64,000 nucleotides of DNA from Globodera rostochiensis (GCA_018350325.1 JAEVLN010000023.1:1260894-1324893), one strand, 5' to 3'. Positions 22,000 to 33,659 are shown, numbered from the stretch's first letter. Notes: generated by a model not told the origin, from the letters alone. A program made the numbers and translations.

Positions 22000-23946
22000 C
22001 GATTAATGCATTTTTAAATTTAATAAATTTAATGAAATAAAATATTTCCGCAGAAAAAGTTTAAAATTGTAAACAAAAAACTTCGGACTTTCGGCATTAA
22101 ATGTCTTCAATATTTCGCAAAATTAAACAACAATAAAATTTGGTCTTTTTAACCCCTCCCCCTCCCACCGGTAGTGCTATCATTTTGCCCTGGAATGTGC
22201 TCTTAGACGAGAATTCTCAAAAAAATTAATTAATTTTGAACTAGAGTTGCACCCGACCCCGATTCCCTATTTGAACATAAATTAAAAATTTTTCGTAAAA
22301 GTCACGGGTTTTAAAACTAGGGTTGCTCCCGACCCCCGACTTTCCCGCCCCGAGAGGTAGGGGAGCAACCCTATTTTGAATTGTAAAGGTCACGGGTTTT
22401 TCGGATCTCGATCTCGGGTCAAGTCTCAAGTCTCGGTTAATTAGGTCTCAGCTCTCGAGCATCACACTACAGCAAGTGATCGGACAGTGAAAAATGATTT
22501 TTTATATTTATTTTTCTTTGGAAAGATACGGTCGATGGCTTTTAACCAGGGTGCGCATCGAAAATTTTTGAAAATAAGGACATCAAGGGCAAAAAAAAAG
22601 ATTTTGGGGTCCGAAATAAGGACATTTAACAAAACGTTTTAAAATATACTAAATCTTATTTTTTCGCACGAAATGTGCGTTTTAACCATATTTCTCTACA
22701 CCAACAATTTTTTTCAATATTCGGGGTTGGAAATTGCTCCCATGGATTTCGAAAATTTTGGCGATTTTCGCTTTTCAAAAATGCAATTTTTTTTTTTTGC
22801 GAATTTTGCTTTAGTAGGGGGGGGGGGTCGGCGGTGCCGATAGGCGCCGCCGAGAACATTTTGAATTATTGACTCAATTTGTTAAGGGATTTGCAACCAA
22901 AAATGTACCTTTTTTTTTGAAGTTTTTTAGGAATGGGAAGGGTCGGCGGTGCCGATAGGCGCCACCGGAAATTTTTTTGATTTTCGACTCAATTTGGTAA
23001 GAAAATTGGTCCAAAAATGAGAATTATCCTGAAAATCATTGGGCACCGGGAAGTTTAGGCACCGCAATACAAATTTAAAAAATAAAATTTTAAATTTTCG
23101 CCATCTTATGTTCTCATAAACACTTTGGAGCTGTTATCGTAAGCATTTCAAAACCATTATGGCTTAAAGTGATTTTCCTCCTTGGCCATGAGGTTTTAAA
23201 ACAGTTGAAGATTTCTAGTCCCGGTTTTCCCGATCCCGGTTCAAATGCTGGTCCCGGTCCCGGTTTTCACGGTCCCGCGGTCTCCCAAAAATCCCCGTTC
23301 CGACCAAATCTAATTAGACTCAATAGTTTTGTTTATCGAAAATTAAATTCAATGCAATAATGTACAAAACAAGTCAAGAATGAATGATAGAGGGAGGAGT
23401 TTGTCCAAAAAAATCTTTTGAAAAAACGGAATTAAATGAAGTTTAAAAGTTTTTTAAAACAATTTATTTTAATAATATTGTGTTTACAATATTCACTTTT
23501 TAACAACAAAAAAGTTAAAAACCCTGATTTTTTTGTTTTGATACGAACCTTGGTTATATTGACTAAAAAGTCGCTCTAATTCTAAAATTTTTTAAGAATA
23601 CTATTTTTGGACTTCTCTGGTAAACCCTGTTTCTTCTATGGAAAGCAAGAATAATCATATGCATAGCCAGTCGCCCATGGAACGCGTAAACCTTAGGACA
23701 CTTTTGTGCCTGGAACATCGAACGACCGGCAAAGCCTCCAACAACAACAACAACAACAAAAATCGAGAGTTCAATTTCATTTTGGCAATTTAAGATGAGC
23801 GTAAAACGCTTGTCTGTTTTCAAGGAAAATTTGACAAATTCAAAAACAAAATGAATTGATAAAATGCTTTAATGGATAAAGGAACAAAAACTAAATGAGA
23901 GCGTAAACTTCAACAACAAAACCACAAATCCCCTCGTTCTTCAGTT
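22000..23946. repeat. No gene; several small repeats
   Basis: Includes a 56-bp palindromic MITE-like element at 22,318-22,373 (ends TAGGGTTGCTCCC / GGGAGCAACCCTA), two GC hairpin repeats (about 22,828 and 22,944), a CCCGGTT-rich fragment at 23,215-23,300 and a short (AAC)n run at 23,738. The rest is AT-rich without a supportable frame. Confidence 0.5.
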
Positions 23947-24656
23947 CTAAATATCATCCGGCAATGTTCCATTGGAAATCCGCCCAAAGTTTGCCTCGAG
24001 CTTGTCGAAGCTAAATCGGAGCGTAACGCACGGAAACAAATCGGCGATATCGGCAGGATTCACAAACATGCCGGTAGTGTCTGCAAAAAAACAAATAAAT
24101 AAAAGCAAAAAATAAAGTGTATTTCTTAAAAATAAAAATCCCTTAATTTTTTCTCACCCCAACGCTCCCTCTGAAAATCCAACACGGCGACTAACGGGCA
24201 TTTATCTGGTAGCAAGTCCAATGTGAATCCGGCTATAGCTAAAAATTTATTTAATTATTTAAAAGAAAATGCCTCTAATTTGTCATTTTGAGTCTCAACT
24301 ATTTTAACTTACATTGGTTTCGCTTGTTTCGCTAGTTTCGCGAAACGTGCCGGTCCAGAAGTTGCTTCCGACAATGCAGCGATGAAGGTCCCGCATCCGA
24401 CAACGTCGCCAACGCCAAATGGAGGCTTTCCGGTGATAAACCAATGGCCATGGGAAGATTGCAATGCGTCCTCGACATCGTGATCCCAAAACGTGCCATC
24501 GCTTTCGTATGCGAAAGTGCCCGCAAACCTTCTTAATAAAATCACTTTAACAGAATAATGTTTACCCCAATCCCCCGTAGTATAAGGGCCCAATGAGCGC
24601 GAGGCCGGGGTGACATGCACTGCAATCCCATCGATTTTGTGCCATTGATTTGATCT
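23947..24656 (-). pseudogene. Divergent SPRY gene relic
   Basis: Leftward exons: about 24,550-24,656 (NQWHKIDGIAVHV...GDWG), about 24,309-24,535 (FAGTFAYESDGTFWDHDVED, HGHWFITGKPPFGVGDVVGC), about 24,160-24,230, and the last exon about 23,947-24,083 (ADLFPCVTLRFSFDKLEANF). The order of SPRY segments matches the intact gene at 28,958-30,553, but the exon carrying the W-H-S-V-L-A / FYYEV strand is missing. The middle exon reads into a stop (LAKQAKPM) instead of its donor, and the first exon keeps only the tryptophan and a few positions. No coiled-coil exons are attached. Confidence 0.65.
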
Positions 24657-24699
24657 GAAAGTTAAAGCTTATTATCAGGTGAATTGGGAAGACGATAGA

Positions 24700-25489
24700 A
24701 TGATGAGTAGGGCCCGGATTTTAAGGGCTTTACCTATTTTTTTGCCCCACTCATAACTAAGACCCGGGTTTTTATGCACTAAAAATCCCAAAATAAGCGC
24801 CTAAAACAGGCACTAAAATCCCAAATTAAGCACTAAAGGTCCAAAATACCAAATTAGGCAATAGTGAGGTTAAACGATAAAATTTCCGACTAAAAATATG
24901 TTTTTCGTGCATAAAAAAAATTGACAAATGGTCAATTTTCTATAATTTTAAGGGTTCAAAAGGTGCCCATTTTGGACGTGGGGGGACGAAATATGGTTGT
25001 ATAAATGAAAGTGGAAGAAAATATGTGGGGCAGAGATGAACAAAGAAAGAAATGAAAATTGATGGAAAAGTTGGCCCCTGGGGGGAGGGGGTGGGAGGGC
25101 AAAAGATGCAAAGATGAATGGGATAGGTAAATAGGTATGTGAAGGAGGTGGGGGGGGGAGAAGCGGGGGGGGGGGGCAAATGCGATAACAATGTTTATGG
25201 AAATAATTCGGGGGAGGGGGAGTTGGTGGACGAAATATGGTTGGATGAATGAAATGGAAGAAAGGGATGGAATATGAATGAAGAGAAGTGGACGTAAGAA
25301 GGGTTAAGTGGAAGAATATAAAGAGGTGGGTTGAGGGGATCAATGAAGAAAAATGCTGGCTGTTTGATGATATGTCTACTTCGCCATCATAACACCAGCA
25401 GCAGGCAGCAGCAGAAGAGGACACATTTGAATCGTCGTCTGCTGCTTCAGATGTGTTGAAGGCCATCATTTTCTGGCAGCCCTGCTCTT
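24700..25489. repeat. MITE-like sequence and G-rich low-complexity DNA
   Basis: About 24,709-24,915 carries CCCGGATTTTAAGGGCTTTACC and recurring AATAAGCACTAAA words, matching 34,279-34,480. About 24,975-25,210 and 25,330 are G-rich (runs such as GGGGGGG), with simple GGAAG/GAATG periodicity. The 173-codon antisense frame across it (Pro/Ser/Phe-rich) is a composition artefact. Confidence 0.5.
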
Positions 25490-25736
25490 ACTCCCCCCCC
25501 CTTCCCACGGCTACCGGTCCGAACAGACTGATGCCGAACTGGCACGACTCCATGAAGAGGAACGGCAAATTTTGATTAAGCTGAAAGTGCTCGAGGTCAA
25601 AACGTTTGACGGCGTCGTGGAAGGCAAATATGCATCGAATTTGGTCGGAGAGACGGCTGAATTGTGCTACAACTTGAACTTGTTTTACAAGGAGCACGGA
25701 AGCTGTGTGAAGTTCTCGAGTTTTCATTTTTTTTGA
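25490..25736 (+). CDS. Unrecognised open frame shared with a block at 34.5 kb
   Basis: An uninterrupted frame from about 25,494 reads YRSEQTDAELARLHEEERQI, then LIKLKVLEVKTFDGVVEGKY, then NLVGETAELCYNLNLF and KEHGSCVKF to TGA at 25,734-25,736. The copy at 34,490-34,760 has the same sequence but is interrupted by a MITE and stops. No start codon context or family is clear. It may be an exon of a lost gene carried on a duplicated block. Confidence 0.4.
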
Positions 25737-26374
25737 TCGAAAATTCGGGTTTCGCCAAGGAAAGTTTGACTTTTTCTGATAGTTTTACACAAACACACGG
25801 GGGATGGACGGTCACCTCCATCTCCCGCCATGTCCCGTCTTAAGACAAAGGTGGCTAACCAATTCTTAGATTTATGTGGCGGCCCTTTTGAACACTGCTC
25901 TCCCCCATTTATTGCTAATCCCTCAAATGATGGACCGAAGAATCACCAATTTTTTCATACGGGGACTGGAAAGGCATTTTTGGGAGGTCGAATTTAAAAG
26001 TTTTAAGCGCGTTTTGAGCGGGACCACCTAATTCAATGAATTTTGCAAATATGTAAAAAGAAATTGGTATATGAACAAATAAACTGAGAGAGTCCGGGAT
26101 GGCTCCATGACATTTCCGCCGGTAGGGCTTGTTTCAGCGCAATACACGGATGGACACGGACGGATAGGAAAGTCAAACCCGAGCATATCCGTATTTTTGA
26201 GTACCAATGTTATTATAAGCCGAGGCCAGGCGGTGGTCTTGCGTACCTTTTGACAAAACAGGTACTTATTTATCGTTTTGCCTGCGCATACACATCTCCC
26301 ATTAATAAAAGTGTTTAACTAAATGTTCAAATATTTTTTAATTAAAATGAGTGCAAAAAATAATTTTTAAAAAA

Positions 26375-26863
26375 TTAATCCCATCTTTCTGAATGACCGT
26401 AATCTTCCACAACAACGCCATAAATCCGCTTGTTTTTCAGTTTATAAATCTCTTTGCCAATGTTGAATTGGAACTTTGGCCCGAAATTTGCTTCAATTTT
26501 GATGCCAGGATTGCCCAACGATTCTGAAGCATTCTTTTGTCCGTTTCCTTTTGTTCCTCAAACTTTTTGTTCTGTTTTTCAACTAACTGCTCCAAAAAGT
26601 TGTTCAGTTGCCGTTCACGTTCATTGAATTGCTTAAAAAGTTGTGTAAACGCGAACACGGCATTGGCATTGACATTAGCCGACCCTTTAAGCCTAATCAG
26701 AATTCACCGTTGGCTTTTGCTCAAGTGCATTAAGTCGTTTAAGCAATGCTTTCTGATCACTTTGCATCAACAAAAACTGATCAATGGAAACGAGCTTCTG
26801 CTGGTCCTCATTTAACCAGCCAATTTTCTCTTCCAGTTTCTCATATTCGGTCAAATTTGACAT
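26375..26863 (-). pseudogene. SPRY-family relic: coiled coil fused directly to the SPRY tail
   Basis: ATG at 26863 opens [20 protein letters not shown], close to the start of the intact gene at 30,553, then reaches an early stop (KPTVNSD, TAG). After a gap a second frame has FKQFNERERQLNNFLEQL and [14 protein letters not shown]. It runs straight into [20 protein letters not shown] in another frame, which is the last SPRY exon, ending at TAA 26,375-26,377. Four SPRY exons are deleted and the joint shifts frame. The roughly 300 bp upstream are conserved with the region upstream of 30,553. Confidence 0.7.
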
Positions 26864-27129
26864 GCTAATTTCTACAATTGGAAATATTATTAACAAAACA
26901 TAAACCAAATCACAAGACTTTAACTTAAATTTAGAGAGAATCTCCACTAAATGAGAGAGTTTTTGAAAAAAATAAATGAATGTTTTAACCGTTTAAAATG
27001 AAATAACATATTTATAGACTGACTTAAAGTTGGGATTATCTTATAAATATTTGAATGAATTTTTGCGGTTTAACCCGGAGAATTGTGAGAATAAAATTTC
27101 TTAATTTTTTTACAATTTAAACCTTTTTT

Positions 27130-27680
27130 TTATGTTTGCAACTAAACCAATCCCGCGTGTGATTTTTAGGGACACCCGACTTTTTAAACTGGAATTTCAG
27201 GGTAAATGTTGGCTCTATTTTAGGGAATACGGTAGGCTGCTTTCCGTGTTTCTGATCAAAAAATCCCGGTCAATAATGCTGAAAGCAACTGGCGGTTCCG
27301 TGATTGGGACCAGCGAAGAGATAATTGCCAGCGGCCAAAAAAGTCGCCGTCCACATTAATGCCCGGGGGGGGGCAAGTGAAGAGGAGAAATTCGAAATTA
27401 ATCTAAATGCCAAGTTCAAAAGGCTGGTTTCAGAAAATTAGGAGATCAATTCATAATTACCTATATTTGAATACTAATTAAAGCTTTTGAGTACAGATTG
27501 CGACGGATCTCCGCAGCGCGGCCGTGTCATCGGTGGACAAATAAATTGGCGGTGTCTGCAAATAAAAACAAAAAAAATAATTTAAATAAATATTTAGTTT
27601 CTTAAGTTCCTTAAAATTTTTCAAGAATTCGGATAAAACCTTGAAAGATTTAAAAAAACCAATATGTTTCATCGTTTAAT
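27130..27680. repeat. Duplicated block, also at 30.9 kb and 32.0 kb
   Basis: 27,130-27,205 repeats 30,905-30,980 almost exactly (TGTTTGCAACTAAACCAATC). 27,240-27,560 matches 32,000-32,290 and, around TTGCCAGCGGCCAAAAA, the palindrome-arm frame at 46,074/47,251. The minus strand keeps broken coding such as FGRWQLSLRWSQ and AALRRSVAICTQK. It is a degenerate family member, not an intact gene. Confidence 0.5.
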
Positions 27681-27855
27681 TTATGCCCCCAAACTGATAT
27701 TCCTATTCGGCACAATGCAAATCAAAAAAAAATTAAATGGAAAATGCGGAACTTGTTTGAATTTTGGTCTGAGATTTGAAATCGATGAATTGATAAAAAT
27801 GGTTTGATCAACAAAGATAAACAAACGATCGTAATCGTCGACAACATTTTAAATT

Positions 27856-28455
27856 TTAAATCTCATCGGCAATGTTGAATTGGAACTTCGGCCCGAAATT
27901 TGCTTCAATTTTGGTGTCAGGATTGCCCAACGAAACGCATGGGAATAAATCGGCGGCAAAATCGACAATGGCGGTGTCTACAAAAACAAATATTAAACAA
28001 AAATTAAGCGGAAATAATTCCAAAACCCTCCCCCTAAACAATTATTATTAGGGCTAAGATTTTTAGTTAAGAAAAATCTCTAAATTTAACTAAATAGTGA
28101 CGAAAAAAGTGCCAAAATTGTGGTCAAAATCCGGGTTCATAAGCAAAAATAGTGATAAAAAATGTGCATAAAAATAATAATAATAGCTTAAAAACCTATT
28201 TTTTCATTTTTTGGACAAAAAGTTTTTTAGTTACGAATAATGACCGTTAAAATGACAAAATTTCCGATTAAAAACCATGTTTTCGTGCATAACACGACAA
28301 AACAACGCTGCAGAAAAAATATTTTTTTAAAAATGAATTGCTCCCAAAATTTTTATTCTTTTTCACCCAAACGCTCCCCGTTTTTTGTGTAAATAATTTG
28401 CCCATTTTTGGCGCCGCATCTGACGACGTTGCCGACGCCAAATTTGGGCTTTCCA
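27856..28455 (-). pseudogene. SPRY 3' fragment (two exons) with a repeat in its intron
   Basis: Last exon 27,856 to about 27,977: [20 protein letters not shown] to NIADEI and TAA. The previous exon, about 28,362-28,455, reads [20 protein letters not shown] and YTKNGERLG with a G|GTGAG donor. About 28,045-28,330 between them holds AT-rich MITE-like sequence (GGGCTAAGATTTTTAG). Nothing of the coiled coil or SPRY start lies upstream. Confidence 0.65.
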
Positions 28456-28957
28456 TAAATTATATATATTTATTATTTAAGCTTATACAAACGAGATAAT
28501 TAAATTAAAAGTTGCGGCGAATTATGCATGAACACAGAAAAGATTTTTCACTTTTTTTGCCGTGAATATTGGCATTTTGGTTTAGAAAAGACAACCCGGA
28601 GGGCTCGAGGATTTATATAAAAGCTTTGTGAGGGCCAAATGTGCAACAAAAACGACGACGGTTTTTTTGCGAAAATATTTTATTTCATTTTAAAAATGAT
28701 TAAAGTTTATTTTTAATTTGTAATTAAAGTATTATGACCCAAATGTTTAAAATGCTACCCGTAATAGGCCAAAAAATTCGTCATTTGACAAATGCTAAAA
28801 GCCAGATTAAATTTCTTAACGAACAGATTGCAAAACGACAACGGAAATCAAATCAAACAAATTTGAAAACAAAAAAATTCAATTAAAATTGATCGAAAGA
28901 ATCCTTCCAAATAAAAATAAAAACAAATCAATTTTCACTGTCCGCGCGGCTTCCTCA

Positions 28958-30553
28958 TCATAATTTGTATCTGAAGTTTGGACCAAATTTTGCTCTAATT
29001 TCGTCGTCAGAGCCCCGCAACGAAACGCATGGAAACAAATCGACGGCAAAAGAGACAAATAAATTGGCGGTGTCTGCAAAAATAAATTAAATTTAAAAAC
29101 AAAATTACCCTTTTAATTTAATTCTTTCTCACCCAAACGCTGTCCATTTTTTGTGTAAATAATTTGGCGAGTTGCCAAATTGACGCCGCAGCCGATGACG
29201 TCGCCGACGCCAAACGAAGTCTTTCCAGCAATGTACGGACGTCCATAGGCGCAGTGGGAGCATCCCTCAACCGCGTGACCCCAAAAAGTGCCATAGCTTC
29301 CGTATCCGTAAGTGCCTTCGGGACCTCCAACACTTTTGTCCAATGGCATTCGTTTGGTCGCGAATCCAATGAAAACATCGCTAAATACAACTTTCTTCAA
29401 AGGAAAATGCTTTTAAAGCATTTTGAAGCTCAACTATTTATTTATTTATTTTATTTACCTGCTTTTCGCTAACACATTCACTTCGTAGTAGAAAATGCCA
29501 AAATATTCTTTTGGAATTGGCTCAACAGCGAGGACAGAATGCCACACTAAAAAGTAAGCGGAAAATAAACTCTTTACATTAACCTTTTAAACCAAAATCT
29601 TTACCCAAATTATCTCCATTCTTTTCAACAATCAATCGATCGGGCTCAGAGAGCGTCAGGTCCTTGGGGCATGCAGCGGAATCCCATCGATTTTGTGGGG
29701 TCAGGCCTAATGATTGTATTTATTTATACCTATATTTATTATTTTGAATTAAATTTTATTTTTCAAAACTGAAAGGAAAGCATTTAAACAACAATTTCTC
29801 TACCATTTCTCTTCAACGCGTCGATGTTCTGTTTCTGTTGTTTCTGACACTCCTCCAATTCGGCGACATCCTTTTCCCGTTGTCCTTTCATCTCGTCCAT
29901 TTGCTTCTTGTGAGCATTTGACAGTTTCTCGAGTTCCCCCTGATGCTTCAACGAAAGCTGATCAATGGAAACTGAAACGGTGAAATAAATGAATTATTTG
30001 GGAAAGAAAAAAATGATTAATGCAGCACACTATCAAAGGTAAAAAGGATTTTCCAAATTCAACCAAATTTACCCTTCAGTTTTTTTGCCAACTCGTCGGT
30101 CTGCTGCTGTTTGTTCTGACACTTCTCCAACTCGGCTCGGAGTGCCTTCTGAACAATTGACAAGAAAAAATGAAATGTTTTTGTTAGAAAATATATTCAC
30201 ACATTTTCGAACTCGAATTTTGCAAGACTTTTCCATTCCTCCATTTGTTCAAGCTGTTTGCCGACCAATTCTTTCGTGTTCTTCAATTCCTCTTTCGTCT
30301 GATGCAATTCGTCCTTTAACAAAACCCAAAATAAATCAAATCACGAAGCACTCACAATCTGTGCTTTTTGATCAGTTTTTTGTTGTTCAGCATTTGCCGT
30401 TTGCTTTTGCTCCAGTGCATTAAGTCGTTGAAGCAATGCTTTCTGATCACTTTGCATCAACAAAAACTGATCGACGGAAACGAGCTTCTGCTGGTCCTCA
30501 TTTAACCAGCCAATTTTCTCTTGCAATTTCTCGAATTCGGTCAAATTTGACAT
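28958..30553 (-). CDS. Coiled-coil SPRY-domain protein, apparently intact, 368 aa
   Basis: Exons (leftward): 30356-30553, 30203-30313, 30073-30148, 29804-29971, 29605-29706, 29459-29546, 29133-29380, 28958-29073. All borders are GT-AG and the lengths sum to 1,107 bases with matching phases. The protein starts [20 protein letters not shown]. Residues about 1-185 are heptad-rich ([41 protein letters not shown]), with no signal peptide. The SPRY domain covers about 186-368 ([72 protein letters not shown]). SPRY domains bind protein partners; in cyst nematodes related proteins are secreted or cytosolic RBP/SPRYSECs. The C-terminus is FGPNFRYKL instead of ...FNIADEI, about five residues short through a frame change. 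Function unknown. Confidence 0.85.
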
Positions 30554-31033
30554 GCTAATTTCTACAAAATTTGAAATCTTATTAACGAATGGAACACATA
30601 AGCAAATCACCAGACTTTAACTTAAATTTATAGAGAATTTCCACTAAAATGAGAGAGTTTTTTAAATAATAAATGACATATTTATAGGCTGAAAGTTGGA
30701 GTTATATTATAAATTGAAAGGATTTTTGCGGTGGGCAAATTGTTGACCTGAAAAGGGGGGGGGGGGATGGAGGGCATTCACTTTTTTGTGGGGAATTAAT
30801 CTCTTTTTATTATATAAATTTGAATTGTTTATTTGCCCCCAGCAAAATGTTGACCCGGAGAATTGTGAGAATAAAATTTCTTAATTTTTTTACACTTTAA
30901 ACCTTTTTTTATGTTTGCAACTAAACCAATCCCGCGTGTGATTTTTAGAGACACCCGACTTTTTAAATTGGAATTTCAGTTTTAACATTGAAAAAATAGG
31001 GAATGTTTTAATTTTGTTACACACTGTATGTAT

Positions 31034-31216
31034 CAGGGATGTAAATAGCGCCGAAAAAAAGCGATCGGCGATATGCGATATCGAATTTTAAATGCGATAA
31101 CGATATTCGATTGGCGATAAAACCATTTTCCAATGCAATAGCGATATGCGATATACCCAAAAAAGGCGATAAATGCGATATATATCGCGCGATAGCGATA
31201 ACGATTTACATCCCTG
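31034..31216. mobile_element. 183-bp hAT-type MITE
   Basis: Ends CAGGGATGTAAATAGCG and ...ACGATTTACATCCCTG. The interior is dense in GCGATA/TATCGC words. Flanks are GTATGTAT (31026-31033) and ATATGTAT (31217-31224), an 8-bp target duplication with one change. A related fragment occurs at about 56,573-56,715 (GGGATG...TACCGCGCGATATTTACC). Confidence 0.8.
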
Positions 31217-31224
31217 ATATGTAT

Positions 31225-31279
31225 TAGTGATGCACGAGACCCAAAATTTCCCGAGACTCGAGACTCTCGTGCATCACTA
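31225..31279. mobile_element. 55-bp hairpin MITE stacked next to the previous one
   Basis: TAGTGATGCACGAGAC and GTCTCGTGCATCACTA-type ends form one near-perfect hairpin. The element is flanked by ATATGTAT on the left (also the right flank of the 31,034 element) and GTATGTAC on the right. Confidence 0.65.
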
Positions 31280-31349
31280 GTATGTACATATGTGCTAATT
31301 TCAGATGCCCCCAATCAGTGCATTTCGTCCCTATTGCTCCGTTGAGCGG

Positions 31350-31856
31350 CTAATATGTTGTCAAATCGCAGCGGACACCCCCATTTATTCTGTCCCAAAA
31401 TAGCTTTTTCGGCCTATTCATTTCACCCGGCCGGACGCAAAGTTTGCCTTTTTGGCCAACTTTCCCGATTCGACCATCCCCAAAATTTGATAATTTCCAA
31501 AATTGGTATGAGCTGCTTTCATCAACCAAAAGGCCCTCAGGATTTTCGTGCCCCCTTGTGCCCATCACCTTCGGCGAGACTTCTGTGGGCCCAAAGATGT
31601 TGTCAACACTTTTTTGTGTTCCATTGTCCCCCCCCCCCGACTTGAGGGCAAGTGGAATTAACATTTGCGGAAAAAAATGAAGAGAGGGAGTAAAAAGAAA
31701 ATGAACGAACCCCGAAAAGCCCCAGAGGGCGGATTTGTATTGGTTGATCCCCCCGGGAGAAGCATTGAAAATGATGCAATTGGCAGAAAAAGGAGGCGGG
31801 CGGGTTTTGGAACCCGCACAATTAGTGATGATTAGGAGGGGTGAGTGGTCGTGCAC
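31350..31856 (-). CDS. Hypothetical 168-codon frame
   Basis: Open frame ending GRIGKVGQKGKLCVRPGEMN, then KKLFWDRINGGVRCDLTTY. The motif FGxGRxxKxxQKGKLC also occurs in the palindrome frames at 45,666-45,962 and 47,363-47,659 (FGGGRMEKIVQKGKLCIGQN), which shows a shared ancestral segment. No start context, intron pattern or family is recognised. It may be an exon or a repeat-derived frame. Confidence 0.35.
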   Translation of the reverse strand: MHDHSPLLIITNCAGSKTRPPPFSANCIIFNASPGGINQYKSALWGFSGFVHFLFTPSLHFFPQMLIPLALKSGGGDNGTQKSVDNIFGPTEVSPKVMGTRGHENPEGLLVDESSSYQFWKLSNFGDGRIGKVGQKGKLCVRPGEMNRPKKLFWDRINGGVRCDLTTY

Positions 31857-32503
31857 CAGAGATGTAGCCGGATTCCGGACTTTTGAGAAAAAAAAATCCG
31901 AAATTTAGCCGGAAATTTTACAAAAAGTAATTATAATAAAGTGATTAATGGATAAAACTGATAGTTTTTAATCGTCAACAACAACATATAATAGTTATAT
32001 CTTTTCCCAATTTTAAATGCTATTGGCAAAAATGTCGCCGTCCACGTCAGTGCCCGGGGGGTGGCTGGTGAGGAGGAGGAGACAAATTCGAAATTATTAA
32101 TCTAAATGCCAAGTTCAAAAGGCTGGTCTCAGCAAATTGGGAGATTAATTCATAATTACCTATATTTAATACTAATTAAAACTTTTGTGTACAAATTGCG
32201 ACGGATCTCCGCAGCGTGGCCGTGTCAGCGGTGGGCAAACTATGCAGTCGGCGAGGCGGGAGTACGCGGCATTTTCACGTCCACCCAAAGTGCCAAAACG
32301 CTATCACGACGTTAATCACCACTGACTGATCAATTAATTAATCACAAAATTAATCTTAATCTACAACAACAAAAAGAACAATCCTCATTTTTCAGTTTTA
32401 ACTCTCATTATTTTGTCGAGCTCAAAATTGATGCTGATCAAAAAGTAATTATAATAAAGTGATCAATGGATAAAACTGATCGGTTTAACAACAACAAATA
32501 ATG

Positions 32504-33062
32504 TTATATCTTTTTTCCAATGGGTCCAAAATTCGCTTCAATTTTGTTGCCAGGCTTGCCCAACGAAACGCATGGAAACAAATTGGCGGTAAAAGAGACA
32601 AATAAATTGGCGGTGTCTGCAAATCAAAACAAAAAATAATTTAAACAAAAATTTAGTTTTTAAAAAAAATAGACACAAATAAATTTAGGAAAAAATAGCA
32701 TAACCCTCCCACAACACTTATATTATGTCCACGAATTGGTTTGGCGATGATGCTTTTTGCCCCCCTCCCTTTTTTCGTGCATTTTTGAACAATTTGTGCA
32801 ATAAAAAAGATTTTTGGAACTTTCGAATTCGCGTTTGCGGGCTTCCCGAATTTTGTTGAACGGGAGGGAAGTCAAATTTGCCCCGTCCGTGTAACCAAAT
32901 GACATTTGCGTCGTTTTTTTATAAAATGAATTGGCCCCAAAATTTTTATTTTTTCTCACCCAAACGCTCCCCGTTTAGCGTGTAAATAATTTGGCCATTT
33001 TCCAAATTGACGCCACAGCCGATGACGTCGCCGACGCCAAACGAAGGCTTTTTCTTTGATTA
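32504..33062 (-). pseudogene. SPRY 3' fragment with extra sequence between its two exons
   Basis: Last exon 32,504 to about 32,618 ([20 protein letters not shown] to FGPIGKKI and TAA). Exon about 32,966-33,062 reads [31 protein letters not shown], with a GTGAG donor. The intron between holds an unrelated minus-strand frame (about 32,730-32,940) with SFGYTDGANLTSLPF, REARKREFESS and a C-x2-C (FYCTNC) that I do not recognise. Everything upstream of the GDVIGCG exon is missing. Confidence 0.6.
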
Positions 33063-33659
33063 AAGGACGTCGTTATTTTGTAAAAACATCAATTTTTGTT
33101 TATTTGAAAATTGCAAAAATTATATATAATTAGCTTTTACTCTATTTTCAAACCATTTCAACTGCTGGCTTTTATTTTTAATAGTTTTATTTTATATAAA
33201 TTACTATTGTTTTTAAATCGAACTTATGCCACTTGAGATTTAACAAGTAACATAAAAGTGAATAAATTCTCGAGATACTTAAAAAATCTCGGTAAAATTT
33301 CGTTGATCGATCTCAAAAAAATTTACATTGTTGATCAGTTTTAGGGCGATTTTTGGTCCTCATTTGTCAGTGCGAATGATAAAATGATGATGATCTTTCG
33401 CCACAACGAAATTCTTGAAAAAGATTAAGTGCGTCTCTTGCTCAATTGAAACAGTTTTTTGGTGGCGATGCGCAATTAATTGGCCCATAAAATGTGTGAA
33501 TTTTGCACGATTTGATGGACACGAACGCTCGGGGAGGTGCCAATTTTTTGATCAATTTTTATTCCCTTTTTTTGTGCGGTTGAAAAGAATTCGTCCGAAC
33601 ATCCAGTTATACGACGTAATCATGATGTGCTGATCAAAAAAAAAAAATTGGTTAAACCT
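33063..33659. other. AT-rich upstream region, nothing recognised
   Basis: No supportable coding region. This lies immediately upstream of the TATA-containing promoter of the Gly/Tyr-rich gene and may hold its upstream control sequences; no specific motif is claimed. A short ACCGAGATTTTTTAAG / CTCGAGATACTTAAAAAATC inverted piece sits near 33,270. Confidence 0.4.

Noticed and set aside
23738..23760. (AAC)n run as a polyglutamine or polyasparagine coding repeat
   Set aside because: Only about seven units and no supportable exon around it.
24948..25469. 173-codon Pro/Phe/Ser-rich antisense frame
   Set aside because: Produced by G-rich low-complexity DNA; no domain and no splice signals.
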